From NCBI RefSeq assembly GCF_001983175.1, contig NZ_MNPW01000015.1, positions 62,001 to 126,000 on the forward strand: a stretch of 64,000 nt of DNA, in the 5' to 3' direction. Positions 61,959 through 64,000 of this stretch are shown one piece after another. Position 1 is the first letter of the stretch. Each line of letters begins with the position of its first letter. Both the position numbers and the translations under genes were made by a program. The notes under the pieces are model-generated. The model saw only the letters and a program-made list of their open reading frames with translations, did no database searches and was not told the DNA's origin. Origin of the DNA: Pseudomonas cedrina subsp. cedrina (GTDB lineage Bacteria; Pseudomonadota; Gammaproteobacteria; Pseudomonadales; Pseudomonadaceae).

Positions 61959-62873
61959 TTACACCTTAGCCACGAGTGGGCGACCCAGCAGGCCCTGGGG
62001 ACGGAAGATCAGAATCACCACCAGCAGGGAGAAACTGAACACGTCTTTGTAGTCGGAGTTGATCAACCCCGAGAACAACGACTCGGAGATACCGAGGATG
62101 ATCCCGCCCAGCATCGCCCCAGGCAGGGAGCCGATGCCGCCGAGTACCGCTGCGGTAAACGCCTTGATGCCGATGATGAAGCCGGCATAGAAGTCGAAGG
62201 TGCCGTAGTTGAGGGTGATCAGCACGCCGGCCAATGCAGCCATGGCGGCGCCGATGACGAATACATAGGAGATTACCCGGTCGGTGTTGATACCGAGGAT
62301 CGAGGCCATCTTGCGGTCTTGCTGGGTGGCGCGGCACATGCGGCCGAGCTTGGTGTACTTGATGATGTAGGTCAGCAACGCCATGCCGGCAAACGCCGCC
62401 ACGAGGATGAACACCTTGGTGTACGTGAGCTGCACGAACCCGGTGCCGATGTCGACACGCCAGGCCCCGGCCAGCAGGGTTGGGATCCCTTGTTGCTTGG
62501 CGCCCTGGGCGATCTGCGCGTAGTTCTGCAGGATCAGCGAGATGCCGATGGCGCTGATCAGCGGTGCCAGGCGGGTGGAGTTGCGCAGCGGTTTGTAGGC
62601 GACACGCTCGATGACCCAACCGTACACGCCAGTGACGACCACGGTGAAGACCAGGGTGCCGAGGATGAGCAGCGGGAAGGATTCGATGCCGAAGTAAGCC
62701 AGCAGTGCCAGACTGATCGCCGCGAGGTAAGCGGAAATCATATAAACCTCGCCGTGGGCGAAGTTGATCATGCCAATGATGCCATAGACCATTGTGTAGC
62801 CGATGGCGATCAGGCCATAGACCGACCCGAGGGTCAGGCCGTTGACCAGTTGCTGCAGGAAAATACCATCCAT
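61959..62873 (-). CDS. livH: Branched-chain amino acid ABC transporter, permease LivH
   Basis: Inner-membrane permease (304 residues) with QQLVNGLTLGSVYGLIAIGYTMVYGIIGMINFAHGEVYM at the N-terminus, coupling loop GRMCRATQQDRKMASILGIN and AVLGGIGSLPGAMLGGIILG. A REP pair separates it from the binding-protein gene upstream. Confidence 0.95.
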   Translation of the reverse strand: MDGIFLQQLVNGLTLGSVYGLIAIGYTMVYGIIGMINFAHGEVYMISAYLAAISLALLAYFGIESFPLLILGTLVFTVVVTGVYGWVIERVAYKPLRNSTRLAPLISAIGISLILQNYAQIAQGAKQQGIPTLLAGAWRVDIGTGFVQLTYTKVFILVAAFAGMALLTYIIKYTKLGRMCRATQQDRKMASILGINTDRVISYVFVIGAAMAALAGVLITLNYGTFDFYAGFIIGIKAFTAAVLGGIGSLPGAMLGGIILGISESLFSGLINSDYKDVFSFSLLVVILIFRPQGLLGRPLVAKV

Positions 62874-62981
62874 AACGCAATCTCACGCGGTGAGCACCTG
62901 CACACCGGTGGGTGTGCGGCGCTTCTGGAGGAAAAGACAGATTTGTTGCTGGACACGCTTCAGCTGGCTACCGCGATCCCT

Positions 62982-63072
62982 TGTGGGAGCTGGCTTGCCT
63001 GCGATAGCGGTTTCACATTCAACACAGGTGTCGACTGTCAGTCCGTCATCGCGGGCAAGCCCGGCTCCCACA
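62982..63072. repeat. REPIN between the binding-protein gene and livH
   Basis: Forward REP (62982-63005) and a diverged inverted REP (ATCGCGGGCAAGCCCGGCTC) ending 63072. As at urtA-urtB, it lies between the substrate-binding protein gene and the permease genes. Confidence 0.88.
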
Positions 63073-63107
63073 TGGGATCTTGGGTGTCTGCATGGTCGCG
63101 TTAAGGC

Positions 63108-64000
63108 TTACTTCTGCTTTTCCAACTGGTGGTATTTGCCTTCCTTGTCCCACTGGTAAACCACGTAGTCGGAGACCTTCAGGTCGCCCTTGCCGTCCCA
63201 TTCCTTCTTGCCCATCACGGTCTGGACCGGGTGCGCCTTGAGCCACTTGGAGGCGTCTTCGCCCTTGTTGGATTTGGCACCGTTGAAAGCGGCCGCCAGG
63301 GTCTGGACCGACGCGTAGGCGTACAGGGTGTAGCCTTCCGGCTCGTAGCCGGCTTTGCGGAACTCGTCTACCACGGCCTTGCTGTCCGGCAGCAGGCGCG
63401 GGTCGGCGCCGAAGGTCATGTACACGCCGTCGACGTATTGCTTGCCACCGGCGGTCGCCACGAGTTCGTCGGTCACGATGCCGTCATCGGACATGAACTT
63501 CACGTCCTTGAGGCCAGCTTCACGGATCTGGCGAACCAATGGACCGGCTTCCGGGTGCAGGCCGCCGAAGTACACCACGTCGGCACCGGTGGAGCGGATC
63601 TTGGTGACCAGGGCGCTGAAGTCTTTCTCGCCACGGGTCAGGCCTTCTTCCAGTACCGGCTTGACGCCGCGCTTGGTCAACTGGGCAGCGGTGGCGTCGG
63701 CCAGGCCTTTGCCGTAGGTGTCTTTGTCGTTGATGACCGCGACTTTCTTGCCCTTGAGCACGTCGACGATGTAGTCGCCGGCCACGATGCCTTGCTGGTC
63801 GTCACGCCCGCACATGCGGAACATGGCGCCCAGGCCACGCTCGGTCACTTGCGGGTTGGTGGAACCTGGAGTGATCGCGATGATGCCCGCTTCGTCATAC
63901 ACCTCGGACGCCGGAATGGTGTTGGAGGAGCAGAAGTGCCCGACCACGCCGATCACCTTGTCCTGGTCCGCGAGGCGGTTGGCCACGGCCACGGCTTGCT
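63108..64000 (-). CDS. livK: Branched-chain amino acid ABC transporter, binding protein (start missing)
   Basis: Periplasmic type I binding protein; the frame is open to the window edge, so the signal peptide and first part (roughly 75-80 residues) are missing. Visible motifs are DQDKVIGVVGHFCSSNTIPASEVYDEAGIIAITPGSTNP, TERGLGAMFRMCGRDDQQG and the C-terminal KVSDYVVYQWDKEGKYHQLEKQK, all of the LivK/LivJ family. First gene of the leftward liv operon. Amino acid specificity within Leu/Ile/Val/Ala is not determinable. Confidence 0.95.
   Translation of the reverse strand, partial: QAVAVANRLADQDKVIGVVGHFCSSNTIPASEVYDEAGIIAITPGSTNPQVTERGLGAMFRMCGRDDQQGIVAGDYIVDVLKGKKVAVINDKDTYGKGLADATAAQLTKRGVKPVLEEGLTRGEKDFSALVTKIRSTGADVVYFGGLHPEAGPLVRQIREAGLKDVKFMSDDGIVTDELVATAGGKQYVDGVYMTFGADPRLLPDSKAVVDEFRKAGYEPEGYTLYAYASVQTLAAAFNGAKSNKGEDASKWLKAHPVQTVMGKKEWDGKGDLKVSDYVVYQWDKEGKYHQLEKQK

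Noticed and set aside
3989..63072. CRISPR array formed by the repeated 24-base sequence
   Set aside because: The repeats are dispersed singly or as inverted pairs between genes, not regularly spaced direct repeats, and there are no cas genes; they are REP elements.

Overview
The window is a 64 kb piece of a GC-rich Pseudomonas chromosome, most probably from the P. fluorescens group. This is inferred from the near-typical Pseudomonas PurD, RetS, urea and branched-chain transport gene orders, the aerobic cobalamin pathway, and more than a dozen copies of a REP sequence beginning TGTGGGAGCTGGCTTGCC. The purD-retS ... urt-ure ... bacterioferritin-like ... desT-ureEFG ... SDR-liv order follows, from memory, the PA4855-PA4913 stretch of P. 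aeruginosa, with extra blocks inserted.

Layout. 1-4 kb: end of purD, then the hybrid sensor kinase gene retS. 4.3-5.7 kb: a MarC-type membrane protein and an unknown gene. 5.8-12.2 kb: cobalamin genes, cobGHIJ leftward and cobLK rightward, with a clear terminator after cobJ. 12.2-14.5 kb: a small accessory patch with an AT-rich PIN-nuclease/PepSY-like gene pair, a short DUF6124-type gene and a HigBA toxin-antitoxin pair. 14.6-19.6 kb: a copper-uptake operon (two DUF2946 proteins, PCuAC chaperone, OprC receptor, PepSY membrane protein). 19.6-24.2 kb: a 1535-residue protein built of seven DUF4329-like modules. 24.3-34.8 kb: urea ABC transporter urtABCDE followed by ureDAB, two acetyltransferases and ureC. 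34.8-40.7 kb: a 1988-residue NEL-type E3 ubiquitin ligase effector with two LRR blocks. 40.8-53.4 kb: CbpA/Hsp70 chaperones, small proteins, an AI-2E family exporter, PsiF, an EamA transporter, a lipase, a ferritin-like protein, AsmA, a secreted repeat protein, DesT and an NlpC/P60 hydrolase. 53.6-56.0 kb: ureEFGJ. 56.2-58.3 kb: an AGE-family sugar isomerase/epimerase and an SDR. 59.1-64 kb: livFGMH and the end of the matching binding-protein gene, on the minus strand.

How the genes work together. Urea is imported by UrtABCDE, hydrolysed by UreABC, and the nickel centre is assembled by UreD, UreE, UreF and UreG, with UreJ as probable nickel permease. The two halves of this system lie 19 kb apart, but both start at sequences matching sigma-54 promoters with NtrC-like sites upstream, so they are probably co-induced by nitrogen limitation. 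REP elements sit at four junctions inside the urea transport/urease block.

The most unusual signal is a 78-nt element found twice (13447-13524 and 43599-43676). Each copy lies about 55 nt upstream of a different short gene, in the same orientation relative to that gene. The copies share a UUCG-capped hairpin in which one base pair has changed on both sides, which points to a structured leader RNA. Other points of interest are the modular giant proteins, the PIN/PepSY-like cassette, a composite REP/MITE element whose core is inverted between two loci, and a run of four DnaA-box-like sites at 58.4-58.9 kb.
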